From assembly GCF_020034655.1 (NCBI RefSeq), contig NZ_JAIQDJ010000001.1, forward strand, positions 1,168,874 through 1,232,873: a DNA stretch of 64,000 nt, given 5' to 3'. The position numbers and the translations under genes are program-made. This DNA comes from Thermomonas beijingensis. Lineage in GTDB: Bacteria; Pseudomonadota; Gammaproteobacteria; Xanthomonadales; Xanthomonadaceae. Shown one piece after another: positions 56,767 through 64,000 of the stretch. Each line of letters starts with the position of its first letter. The stretch's first letter is position 1. A model generated the notes under the pieces. It had not been told where the DNA came from, did no database searches, and was given only the letters and a program-made list of their open reading frames with translations.

Positions 56767-57513
56767 ATGCGTCACTTGATTGCCGTTGCCTTTACGCTGT
56801 TGGCGGCTACTGCCGCCGCCCCCGCATCTGCCCAGTATTACGGTGATGATGGCTACCGTGGCAATGATTACCGGAGTGGCCGTGTGCGGTGTGAGTCTGA
56901 TGATGGTCGCTACCGCGAATGTCCCATTGGCGATGGTCGCGCGACTTTGGATCGTCAACTTTCACGGAGTGCGTGCATCGAAGGACGCAGTTGGGGGCAA
57001 GGCCGTGGTCGGGTTTGGGTTGATGACGGTTGCCGTGCCGATTTCAGTGTGCGCGGCTATGGTGGTGGTTATAACGACGGCTATGGCGGTGGTTATGGCC
57101 AAAGCGTGCGTTGTGAATCCAACGATGGGCGCTACAACCGGTGTTCTTTACCCGGACGCGGACGCGCGCAATTGGTACGCCAGATTTCCAATAGCGCCTG
57201 CATCGAAGGGCGCAGCTGGGGCTCCGACTACGGCAGTGTGTGGGTGAGTAATGGCTGCCGTGGAGACTTTGCCGTGAGCCGCGGCAATGGTGGTTGGGGT
57301 GGTGGTTGGGGCGATTCTGGAATCGGCGGCCGCGTCTTCCGCTGCGAGTCCAATGACGGGCGCTACAACGAATGCGCAGCCAATACCCGCGCCGGTGTGC
57401 AGCTGATTCGGCAATTGTCCAATTCACCCTGTATCGAAGGCCGCAGCTGGGGCTATGGTCGAGGTGGTATTTGGGTGGCGCAAGGCTGCCGTGCGGAGTT
57501 TCGTAGCTACTGA
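56767..57513 (+). CDS. DUF3011 protein with three repeats
   Basis: A 248-residue exported protein. The signal peptide ends near residue 22 (APASAQYY). Three repeats of about 55 residues (starting near 39, 111 and 183) share RCES(D/N)DGRY..C, a central R...R(Q)(L/I)S(R/N)S.CIEGRSWG and W(V)...GCR..F. Each has four Cys, so two disulfides per repeat are likely. Gly/Tyr-rich linkers ([15 protein letters not shown]) join them. DUF3011 proteins are common and of unknown function in Xanthomonadaceae. The ATG at 56767 is chosen because the signal peptide begins there. Confidence 0.85.
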   Translation: MRHLIAVAFTLLAATAAAPASAQYYGDDGYRGNDYRSGRVRCESDDGRYRECPIGDGRATLDRQLSRSACIEGRSWGQGRGRVWVDDGCRADFSVRGYGGGYNDGYGGGYGQSVRCESNDGRYNRCSLPGRGRAQLVRQISNSACIEGRSWGSDYGSVWVSNGCRGDFAVSRGNGGWGGGWGDSGIGGRVFRCESNDGRYNECAANTRAGVQLIRQLSNSPCIEGRSWGYGRGGIWVAQGCRAEFRSY

Positions 57514-57535
57514 GTCAATGCCCTTGGCAGCAGCA

Positions 57536-57564
57536 ACCGGCACCCGCGTGGTGCCGGTTTGCGT
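57536..57564 (+). terminator. Terminator after the DUF3011 gene
   Basis: ACCGGCACC and GGTGCCGGT, perfect 9-bp stem, 5-nt loop, followed by TTGCGTTTGC. Confidence 0.7.
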
Positions 57565-57575
57565 TTGCAATGACG

Positions 57576-57581
57576 GATAAT
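57576..57581 (+). promoter_or_regulatory. Candidate -10 box of a leaderless mtnA
   Basis: GATAAT ends 6 nt before the ATG at 57588, so transcription would begin at that ATG. It overlaps the region of the alternative start at 57570. Confidence 0.4.
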
Positions 57582-57587
57582 GCGCGG

Positions 57588-58646
57588 ATGAAGACATCCG
57601 ACTTTGATTTTGACCGTTACGACCATGTGCGCCCCATCCGCTGGACCGGCGATGTGCTGGAATTACTGGATCAACGCAAGCTGCCGTTCGCCGTGGACTA
57701 TGCCCGTTGCGCGACCTGCGATGCGGTGGCCGCTGCCATCCATAGTTTGACTGTGCGCGGTGCCCCGGCGATTGGTATTGCCGCGGCATGGGGCGTGGTA
57801 CTGGCCGCACGCAGCTTGCACGCCGCGAATGGTCTGGCAGCCCTGCCATTGCTGGAACCTGCCCTGCAGCGTCTGAATGCCGCACGTCCTACGGCGGTGA
57901 ATTTGGCATGGGCACTGGCGCGCATGCGCGGCGTCCTGGCCCATGCGGGCGCGGACTGGTGCGAGGCGTTGGAGCAAGAGGCGCACGCCATCGAACGCGA
58001 AGACTTGGCGGCAAATCGGCATATGGGCGCATTGGGTGCGGCGCTGATTGCGGCGGGTAGTGGGGTGCTGACCCACTGCAATACCGGCTCACTGGCCACG
58101 GCAGGCTTTGGTACCGCACTCGGGGTGATCCGCGCCGGCGTTGCGCAAGGTGCAATTGCGCAGGTGTTCGCAGGCGAAACCAGGCCCTGGAATCAGGGCG
58201 CACGCCTAACTGTATGGGAGCTGCAACAAGATGGCATCGACGCTACCTTGATTGCCGACTCCGCCGCCGCGCATTTGATGAAAACCGGGCAGGTGCAATG
58301 GGTGATCGTGGGTGCCGACCGCATCTGCGCCAATGGGGATGCCGCCAACAAGATCGGCACCTACCAACTGGCTATCGCGGCCCGCCACCATGGGGTGAAA
58401 TTCATGGTGGTAGCACCGTCTTCCACCGTGGACATGGCCACCGCCTCCGGTGAATTGATCGAAATCGAGGAGCGTGATCCGGCCGAATTGCTGGCATTCC
58501 GCGGTAAACGCGTGGTGGCCGAAGGCGTGCGCGCATGGAATCCGGTGTTCGACGTGACGCCGCACGATTTGATCGATGCCATCGTCACGGAAAAAGGCGT
58601 GGTGGAACGGCCGGATGCACAGCGCATGCGTGCCCTGTTCGGGTAG
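57588..58646 (+). CDS. mtnA: Methylthioribose-1-phosphate isomerase
   Basis: A 352-residue enzyme of methionine salvage converting MTR-1-P to methylthioribulose-1-P. The eIF2B-alpha-like fold is marked by [34 protein letters not shown] (catalytic Cys), [18 protein letters not shown] and [19 protein letters not shown] (catalytic Asp). The ATG at 57588 ([12 protein letters not shown]) is preferred over 57570 because a -10-like box overlaps the latter. The next gene is gyrA, as in Xanthomonas. Confidence 0.93.
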   Translation: MKTSDFDFDRYDHVRPIRWTGDVLELLDQRKLPFAVDYARCATCDAVAAAIHSLTVRGAPAIGIAAAWGVVLAARSLHAANGLAALPLLEPALQRLNAARPTAVNLAWALARMRGVLAHAGADWCEALEQEAHAIEREDLAANRHMGALGAALIAAGSGVLTHCNTGSLATAGFGTALGVIRAGVAQGAIAQVFAGETRPWNQGARLTVWELQQDGIDATLIADSAAAHLMKTGQVQWVIVGADRICANGDAANKIGTYQLAIAARHHGVKFMVVAPSSTVDMATASGELIEIEERDPAELLAFRGKRVVAEGVRAWNPVFDVTPHDLIDAIVTEKGVVERPDAQRMRALFG

Positions 58647-58699
58647 TGCGATAACTGCTTGATCCTTCATGCAATCGGGGTGCTTTCAAGGCCCCCGGA

Positions 58700-58708
58700 T
58701 GCTATAAT
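58700..58708 (+). promoter_or_regulatory. Extended -10 promoter of gyrA
   Basis: TGCTATAAT, a consensus TATAAT with an extended TGn. The transcript would start near 58715, leaving a leader of about 88 nt. No clear -35 box. Confidence 0.65.
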
Positions 58709-58727
58709 TTCCCGTTGCTGAAATTCC

Positions 58728-58770
58728 CGCAAAACACGCTTGCGAAACTGATTTTCGCAGGCTGCGTGCG
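58728..58770 (+). other. Hairpin-forming gyrA leader
   Basis: The leader contains TGCGAAA/TTTCGCA (5-nt loop, 58741-58759) nested within outer arms CCCGC and GCGGG with inner ACGC/GCGT pairs. It could affect gyrA mRNA stability or translation; no known riboregulator is recognised. Confidence 0.4.
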
Positions 58771-58802
58771 GGCCTGAAATCACGCTATACAACGGACACA
58801 CG

Positions 58803-61364
58803 ATGGCCGATCTCGCCAAGGAAATCATCCCCGTCAAATTGGAAGACGAGATGCGGCGCAGCTACCTCGATTACGCGATGAGCGTGATCGTGGGGCGCGC
58901 ACTTCCCGATGTCCGCGATGGTCTGAAACCCGTGCATCGGCGCGTACTGTTTGCGATGAACGAACTCGGCGCACACAGCAACAAACCGTACTACAAGTCG
59001 GCGCGCATCGTCGGTGACGTGATCGGTAAATACCACCCGCATGGTGACCAGTCGGTGTATGACACCTTGGTACGCATGGCGCAGCCATTCTCGCTGCGCT
59101 ACCTGCTGGTGGACGGGCAGGGCAACTTCGGTTCGGTGGATGGCGATCCGGCGGCGGCAATGCGCTACACCGAGGCGCGGATGGCGCGGCTCAGCCATGA
59201 GCTGATGGCCGATATCGACAAGGACACCGTCAATTTCCAGCCCAATTACGACGAAAAAGAACAAGAACCCACGGTCATGCCGACCCGGTTCCCGAACCTG
59301 TTGGTCAATGGTTCGGCCGGTATTGCGGTGGGCATGGCCACCAACATCCCGCCACACAATTTGGGTGAAGTGGTCGATGCGCTGCTGGCGCTGATCGACG
59401 ATCCGCAGATCGATATCGACGGCCTGATGGATTACATCCCCGGCCCGGATTTCCCCACCGCCGGTATCATCAATGGCGTGGGTGGCATCCATGTGGCGTA
59501 TCGCACCGGCAAGGGCCGCGTGCGCATGCGTGCCAAAGCCGATATCGAAGTGGCGGACAATGGCCGCGAATCGATCATCGTCACTGAAATCCCGTATCAG
59601 GTGAACAAGGCCAAGCTGATCGAAAAGATCGCGGAATTGGTCAAGGAAAAGAAGCTGGAAGGCATCAGTGAGTTGCGCGATGAGTCCGACAAGGACGGCA
59701 TGCGCATCTTCATTGAAATCAAGCGCGGCGAATCGGCCGAGGTGGTGCTGAACAATCTGTATTCGCAGACCCAGATGGAGTCGGTGTTCGGCATCAATAT
59801 GGTGGCATTGGTGGACGGCCGCCCGCAGTTGTTGAACTTGAAGCAGATTCTGGAAGCCTTCGTGCGCCATCGCCGCGAAGTGGTCACCCGCCGCACGATT
59901 TTCGAATTGCGCAAAGCACGCAGCCGCGCCCACATCCTCGAAGGCTTGACCGTTGCGCTGGCCAATATCGACGCGATGATCGAGTTGATCAAGACCTCGG
60001 AAAACCCGGGCATCGCCAAGGAGCGCATGTTGGCACGGGTATGGCAGCCGGGTTTGGTGGGTGCATTGTTGGGCGCGGCGGGTGCCGAAGCCTCGCGCCC
60101 GGAGGACCTGCCGATGGGCGTGGGTTTGCTGGCGGACGGCTATCAGCTGACGGACATCCAGGCGCAGCAAATTCTGGAAATGCGCCTGCACCGCCTGACT
60201 GGGCTGGAGCAGGAGAAGCTGACTGACGAATACCGCGAGCTGCTGGAAGAAATTGCCGGCCTGATCCGCATCCTCGAAAACCCAGATGTGCTGCTGGACG
60301 TGATCCGCGGTGAGTTGCGCGACGTCAAGGCCGAGTTCAATGACCCGCGCCGCAGCGAAATTCGCGCATCGGAAGAAGACCTCGACATCCTCGACTTGAT
60401 CGCACCGGAAGATGTGGTGGTGACGCTCAGCCACGCCGGGTATGCCAAGCGCCAACCAGCCACGGCCTATCGTGCGCAAAAGCGTGGTGGCAAGGGCCGC
60501 AACGCGGCGGCCACCAAGGACGAGGATTTCATCGACCAGTTGTGGTTGGTCAACACCCACGACACTTTGCTCACCTTCACCAGCCACGGCCGTGTGTTCT
60601 GGCTGCCGGTGTACCAGTTGCCGGAGGCCGGCCCGAATGCGCGTGGTCGCCCGATCATCAACTGGATCCCGCTGGAAGCTGGCGAGAAGGTGCAGGCGGT
60701 GCAGCCAGTGCGCGAATACGCAGACGGCAAATACGTGTTCTTCGCCACCAGGAACGGCACGGTCAAGAAAACCCCGCTGACCGAATACGCCTTCAAGCTG
60801 GCGCGCGGAAAAATTGCGATCAATCTAGCCGAGGGCGATGCGTTGGTGAATGCCGAACTCTCCGACGGCAGTCGCGACATCATGCTGTTTGCCAGCAATG
60901 GCAAGGCCGTGCGGTTTGCCGGCGACAGCGTGCGCCCGATGGGGCGTACCGCCACCGGCGTGCGCGGCATGAAGCTGGCCGCTGGCGAGCAAGTGGTCAG
61001 CTTGATCGTGCTGGACGGCGATGGCGACATTCTGACTGCCTGCGAACGTGGCTATGGCAAGCGCACCGTCGTTGCCGACTTCCCGAAGAAGGGCCGTGGC
61101 ACCCAGGGCGTGCTCGCCATCAAGACCTCCGAGCGCAATGGCCCGTTGGTGGGGGCAATCCAGTTGTCCAATCACCACGACGTGCTGCTGATTTCCGATG
61201 GTGGCACCTTGGTACGCACCCCGGCATCGGCGATTGCACAGGTAGGCCGCAATACCCAAGGCGTCACCCTGATGCGTATGGCCGAAGACGAAAAATTGCA
61301 GGCCATTGAACGGCTGGATGCCAGTTTGGACGAGACCACGGACGAGCCCCCTGCGGCGGTCTGA
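58803..61364 (+). CDS. gyrA: DNA gyrase subunit A
   Basis: An 853-residue type II topoisomerase subunit. The catalytic Tyr 122 lies in [11 protein letters not shown]. The winged-helix/tower region and coiled coil run to about residue 500, followed by six beta-pinwheel blades with the GyrA box GGKGRN near 560. Position 83, Ser in E. coli, is Gln ([11 protein letters not shown]); Asp 87 is kept. The C-terminus is short and acidic ([11 protein letters not shown]). No gene intervenes between mtnA and gyrA. Confidence 0.97.
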   Translation: MADLAKEIIPVKLEDEMRRSYLDYAMSVIVGRALPDVRDGLKPVHRRVLFAMNELGAHSNKPYYKSARIVGDVIGKYHPHGDQSVYDTLVRMAQPFSLRYLLVDGQGNFGSVDGDPAAAMRYTEARMARLSHELMADIDKDTVNFQPNYDEKEQEPTVMPTRFPNLLVNGSAGIAVGMATNIPPHNLGEVVDALLALIDDPQIDIDGLMDYIPGPDFPTAGIINGVGGIHVAYRTGKGRVRMRAKADIEVADNGRESIIVTEIPYQVNKAKLIEKIAELVKEKKLEGISELRDESDKDGMRIFIEIKRGESAEVVLNNLYSQTQMESVFGINMVALVDGRPQLLNLKQILEAFVRHRREVVTRRTIFELRKARSRAHILEGLTVALANIDAMIELIKTSENPGIAKERMLARVWQPGLVGALLGAAGAEASRPEDLPMGVGLLADGYQLTDIQAQQILEMRLHRLTGLEQEKLTDEYRELLEEIAGLIRILENPDVLLDVIRGELRDVKAEFNDPRRSEIRASEEDLDILDLIAPEDVVVTLSHAGYAKRQPATAYRAQKRGGKGRNAAATKDEDFIDQLWLVNTHDTLLTFTSHGRVFWLPVYQLPEAGPNARGRPIINWIPLEAGEKVQAVQPVREYADGKYVFFATRNGTVKKTPLTEYAFKLARGKIAINLAEGDALVNAELSDGSRDIMLFASNGKAVRFAGDSVRPMGRTATGVRGMKLAAGEQVVSLIVLDGDGDILTACERGYGKRTVVADFPKKGRGTQGVLAIKTSERNGPLVGAIQLSNHHDVLLISDGGTLVRTPASAIAQVGRNTQGVTLMRMAEDEKLQAIERLDASLDETTDEPPAAV

Positions 61365-61386
61365 TCGCGACAGAAATGCTTGACCC

Positions 61387-61416
61387 ACAAAGCCCGGCCG
61401 CAACGCCGGGCTTTGT
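61387..61416 (+). terminator. gyrA terminator
   Basis: ACAAAGCCCGGC and GCCGGGCTTTGT, perfect 12-bp stem with a 6-nt loop, 22 nt after the gyrA stop. U-content lies inside the stem rather than after it. Confidence 0.8.
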
Positions 61417-61677
61417 CGTTTGCGGTGGCTGGGATTTCGGGGTAAAGCCCTCCGCTGCGAGGCGAAGCGGGCAAGCGAAGGCAGGGTTTCAGCTTTCGGG
61501 ACGTTTATGGGGCAGGCAATGCTGAACTGCCCGGCGTCCCGTTCTCGCACAGATACACGCCACCAGCATCGCATACAACAAAGGCCGCAACTTGCTTGCT
61601 GTCGATAAATGTACCTGACTCCATTAATTAGGGGGATTACCGGCCATCAGTAATCGCGCACCACAACCCCGCAAACA
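61417..61677. other. Gene-free stretch after gyrA with degraded repeats
   Basis: No convincing gene. It contains an imperfect copy (61576-61596) of the hairpin arm seen at 61678, and an ACCTGAC string near 61614 that recurs at 62211 next to the transposase fragment. It looks like insertion debris in a place where relatives carry housekeeping genes. Confidence 0.45.
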
Positions 61678-61709
61678 ACAAGGCCCGCAACTTGCGTTGC
61701 GGGCCTTGT
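61678..61709. terminator. Perfect hairpin upstream of the XRE gene
   Basis: ACAAGGCCCGCAAC and its exact inverse around a TTGC tetraloop (14-bp stem). It has the form of a terminator, yet no gene ends just before it. Confidence 0.55.
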
Positions 61710-61748
61710 ACGTCTCGGGGTTTTGATTCAAAGCCGACCTGGCTCACC

Positions 61749-62138
61749 ATGCATTTCGCCGCCCAACTCGTGCGCTTGCGCAAGCAACGCGGATGGACCC
61801 AGCAGGCCCTCGCCGACGCGCTGGAACTGAACCTCACACAGGTCAAGCGCTACGAGACAGGCGCCTCGCAGCCGTCGCTGGAAGCGCTCAAGAAGATCGC
61901 CATCACGCTCAGCGTGACGCTGGACGAACTGGTCTTTGGGGACGCCGAACGCGGGCCCGATGAGACGCTCAAGCTCAAGTTCGAGGCGCTGCGCCAATTC
62001 AATCCGGAAGAGCGGCTTATCGCCGAGGGCGTGCTTGATTCGTTGATCGTCCAGCACCAAGCCAAGCGGCTGTTCAATACGCCGCAGGCGCAAGCCAACG
62101 TTGCAACCGCACCGGCTCGCAAACGCGCATCGCGTTAA
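61749..62138 (+). CDS. XRE-family HTH regulator
   Basis: A 129-residue protein. The N-terminal XRE HTH (residues 5-60: LVRLRKQRGWTQQALADALELNLTQVKRYETGASQPSLEALKKIAITLSVTLDELV) is followed by a helical region (LKLKFEALRQFNPEERLIAEGVLDSLIVQHQ) as in small phage- or IS-associated repressors. It has no obvious partner gene. It is flanked on both sides by near-identical hairpins and followed by a transposase fragment, so it may have arrived as a unit. Confidence 0.8.
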   Translation: MHFAAQLVRLRKQRGWTQQALADALELNLTQVKRYETGASQPSLEALKKIAITLSVTLDELVFGDAERGPDETLKLKFEALRQFNPEERLIAEGVLDSLIVQHQAKRLFNTPQAQANVATAPARKRASR

Positions 62139-62160
62139 GCCCACTACAACCTCATATACA

Positions 62161-62186
62161 ACAAGGCCCGCGAATGCGGGCCTTGT
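62161..62186 (+). terminator. Hairpin downstream of the XRE gene
   Basis: ACAAGGCCCGC and GCGGGCCTTGT, 11-bp perfect stem with a GAAT tetraloop, 23 nt after the stop. Confidence 0.7.
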
Positions 62187-62220
62187 GCGTCATGGGCGAT
62201 CAGGAAGTGAACCTGACCCC

Positions 62221-62640
62221 GTTATTGGTCGCGTCATCGGCTGGGCGATGGACGACCACCAACGCCTGGATCTGACCGAACGCGCACTCGAGATGGCGCT
62301 ACAGCAACGTCACCCGAAACCCGGCCTGCTCCTTCACCACGATCGCGGCAGCCAGTACACCGGGGCGCGGTACCGGGCAAAAGCGGAGGCAGCGAAAATC
62401 CGGCTGAGCATGAGTCGTCCGGGCCTGCCGTACGACAACGCCATGGCCGAGAGTTTCTTCGCCACGCTCAAGCTGGAACTGATGGACGATAAACCGTTCG
62501 AAACCCGCGACGCCGCACGCACGGCGGTGTTCGAATATGTCGAACTGTTCTACAACCGCATCCGCATGCACTCGGCCCTGGGCTACCGGACACCGATGCA
62601 GGCGGAGTGGGATTACCAAACCGTCAGGACTGTATCCTGA
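62221..62640 (+). mobile_element. IS3-family transposase (OrfB) C-terminal fragment
   Basis: About 139 codons of the rve integrase core: GRVIGWAMDDHQ, LLHHDRGSQYTG (second catalytic Asp), NAMAESFFATLKLEL (catalytic Glu), then YNRIRMHSALGYRTPMQAEW. The N-terminal part with the first catalytic Asp is missing, so the element is inactive. The apparent frame continues upstream only by chance into the preceding hairpin. No intact terminal inverted repeats were recognised. Confidence 0.82.
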
Positions 62641-62726
62641 CTACCTGTCTGTGGAATGCGGGGCAGTCCAGCCTGAACCCCTTTACCACCGCTGGTGTTG
62701 CGTTACGGAGTTGAACTCGCCGCCCT

Positions 62727-63053
62727 TTATTTCGCCCCCTTTGCCGTATCAATCCAAATTTCGCCTGTTCTGCGATCAACAATTACTTTCGTGAAAACAC
62801 AAGCCTTATCAGATGTCACCTTTGGCGTGAAGCCAAATACGAAGCTCGATTTATTCTCTAATATTTGGGTATGCCAAGCATATTTATCTCGACTGCAAGT
62901 TATCCCGTAAAGACTGTCACCTAAGGCATCTGATGCAACTCGCAACGCATAATTACGATCAATAAGCCCTTGATCTGATGAAATAAAAAAATATCTTGCC
63001 AAAACTAGGATCACCAAAAACATCAATGAAACAGCAATGGCTGCAGTTTTCAT
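62727..63053 (-). CDS. Small AT-rich membrane-anchored protein, probable Rhs immunity protein
   Basis: A 108-residue protein of unknown family. An N-terminal hydrophobic helix (MKTAAIAVSLMFLVILVLARYFF) may be a signal or anchor. The remaining domain contains YALRVASDALGDSLYG and the C-terminal VIVDRRTGEIWIDTAKG. The ATG at 63053 overlaps the rhs TGA (ATGA); an ATG two codons earlier is the alternative. A short, AT-rich, coupled gene right behind an Rhs toxin tip is the usual place of the cognate immunity gene, which is inference from position. Confidence 0.6.
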   Translation of the reverse strand: MKTAAIAVSLMFLVILVLARYFFISSDQGLIDRNYALRVASDALGDSLYGITCSRDKYAWHTQILENKSSFVFGFTPKVTSDKACVFTKVIVDRRTGEIWIDTAKGAK

Positions 63054-64000
63054 TTCCATCCCCCCGGCAAAGGTGCGTTCCCTTCTATATCTATTCGATA
63101 TCCCATTCCAGGGCCATTAATTAGAATTCCTATTCCATTAAAAATATCTCGTGACAATAGCCGCATGCGCTCACCTTCAGCGGCAACTCCAAATGGATTC
63201 TTAAAGTCAAAATTATATGTGTCAGCGAGAAATCTAATGCTTCCATCCGGATTCGATACTGCAGTAACAGTTCCGTAAATCGCCCCAGTGTCATATCGAA
63301 GTGGGGTATGAATTAGATAGGAGCCATCAGGATTTTTTCGATATGTGGCCCCCTTCAAATTAAGTTGTTTCGCCCCTACAATCACAGTGGAACCACTCCC
63401 CCTGCGCCAATGTGCAACTGCCTCATTCCAATTAAAGCGTCCTATTCGCCACTGTCCGCTAGTGAAATAACAGTCCCGGGTTACCCAACACCCCTTTGGA
63501 GGCTCCGGCCTCTGTGGTTTTTCTTCCGGCTTGGGCTCCGGGCAAGATTCAGTTCCGCACGGCTTCTGCTGATTGGTTGCCGCCCGCCCATCCGGATCCA
63601 TAAATCGATACGGATTATCGAAGGCGTAGGCAAAACGATTGAAAAACCGCATATCGCCGTTGTCATAGGCCGTCACCGGATCCACACTCAAAAACCGCCC
63701 AATCTGCGGATCAAACATGCGTTGTTGCATGTTGATGAGGCCGCTTACTGCATCCATCACATGCCCGGTATACCCGGCGCGGTCATCGTTGTTTCTGTTG
63801 AGCAGCCTCCCATACGGTTCGTACTCGCTGGTTTCGATGATAGCGCCCGCTGCATTGGTTTTGGCGATGGGGCTGCCTAATGCATCGGTGTGGAAGTAGC
63901 TGATGGTGGGCGCGTTGCTGCCGATGGGGCGGGTGATTTCGGCCAATAGGCTGCCGGCCAGATAGACGTTGTTGATGCGCTTGCTGGCGGGTTCGTCACG
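63050..64000 (-). CDS. Rhs-family polymorphic toxin, C-terminal part (5' end outside window)
   Basis: The frame is open to the right edge, so only 316 codons are seen. The first part is the conserved Rhs core end: LAGSLLAEITRP, SYFHTDALGSPIAKT, YTGHVMDAVSGLINMQQRMFDPQIGRFLSVDP, NRFAYAFDNPYRFMDPDGR. After DPDGR comes a Pro/Glu linker (CPEPKPEEKPQRPEPPKGC) and a variable tip of about 150 residues (WRIGRFNWNEAVAHWRRG ... GPGMGYRIDIEGNAPLPGGWK). The tip is notably AT-richer than the core and would be the toxic domain; I do not recognise its activity. Confidence 0.82.
   Translation of the reverse strand, partial: RDEPASKRINNVYLAGSLLAEITRPIGSNAPTISYFHTDALGSPIAKTNAAGAIIETSEYEPYGRLLNRNNDDRAGYTGHVMDAVSGLINMQQRMFDPQIGRFLSVDPVTAYDNGDMRFFNRFAYAFDNPYRFMDPDGRAATNQQKPCGTESCPEPKPEEKPQRPEPPKGCWVTRDCYFTSGQWRIGRFNWNEAVAHWRRGSGSTVIVGAKQLNLKGATYRKNPDGSYLIHTPLRYDTGAIYGTVTAVSNPDGSIRFLADTYNFDFKNPFGVAAEGERMRLLSRDIFNGIGILINGPGMGYRIDIEGNAPLPGGWK

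Larger units (their letters stand above)
61576..62186. repeat. Three related ACAACAAGGCCCGC repeats around the XRE gene
   Basis: Copies begin at 61576 (degenerate, with CAACTTGC after it), about 61675 (full hairpin 61678-61709) and about 62157 (hairpin 62161-62186). The latter two flank the XRE-regulator gene in the same orientation. Confidence 0.55.

Noticed and set aside
58785..60587. 600-codon minus-strand open frame
   Set aside because: Shadow of gyrA, rich in His and Gln as expected for a reverse frame of this codon usage.

Overview
The window looks like a stretch of chromosome from a gammaproteobacterium of the Xanthomonadaceae/Lysobacteraceae type. This is inferred from gene content and order (pilY1-pilE, scpA-scpB-rluB, smc-zipA-ligA, mtnA-gyrA), from two large TonB-dependent receptors, from moderately high GC, and from several promoters whose -10 box sits exactly one transcription-start distance ahead of the ATG (leaderless type). 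Presence of a copper nitrite reductase and a cbb3 oxidase under FNR-type boxes suggests a facultative, partly denitrifying member such as Thermomonas or a relative. The genus is a guess.

Layout. 1-1.3 kb: end of a type IV pilus operon (pilY1 C-terminus, pilE). 1.5-5.3 kb: TonB-dependent receptor, pncC, small Ala-rich secreted protein. 5.3-6.7 kb: two-component pair with a soluble kinase (minus strand). 6.8-15.7 kb: complete cbb3 oxidase cluster ccoNOQP-x-GHIS plus a TauE/SafE-like membrane protein, minus strand, with many ATGA overlaps. It is divergent from an FNR/Anr regulator (15.9 kb), with a perfect FNR box between them. 16.6-17.5 kb: DUF4010 membrane protein. 17.5-20.4 kb: nirK (with cytochrome c tail), nirV and a SCO protein. 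20.6-24.6 kb: porin, DUF2249, NnrS-like membrane protein, DGC zinc-binding protein and a UbiT-like protein fused to a chorismate mutase domain. 24.6-27.1 kb: nadA-nadB. 27.2-29.0 kb: ubiV-ubiU for O2-independent ubiquinone synthesis. 29.3 kb: a His-rich secreted protein. FNR boxes precede ccoN, nirK, the porin, ubiU and the His-rich gene, so roughly 6.8-29.8 kb reads as an oxygen-limitation island combining terminal oxidase, nitrite respiration and oxygen-free quinone and NAD supply.

29.8-41.0 kb: maltodextrin/starch island with a LacI-type regulator, an alpha-amylase broken by an in-frame TGA, an MFS sugar transporter, a GH13 alpha-glucosidase, a GH97 glucosidase and a large TonB-dependent receptor. 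Two similar palindromes, in the transporter/glucosidase divergent promoter and ahead of the receptor, are candidate operators. 41.1-44.6 kb: split lipoate-protein ligase, tpx, OsmC family, pirin, small secreted protein. 44.6-48.9 kb: rluB, scpB, scpA, YciI, BolA. 49.0-58.6 kb: smc, zipA, ligA, epmA, DUF3011 protein, mtnA.

58.8-64 kb: gyrA (Gln at the position of E. coli Ser83), followed by a patch of near-identical hairpins around an XRE-type regulator, an IS3-family transposase fragment, and at the right edge the C-terminus of an Rhs polymorphic toxin followed by a small AT-rich gene that is probably its immunity gene. No rRNA, tRNA or CRISPR array was recognised.
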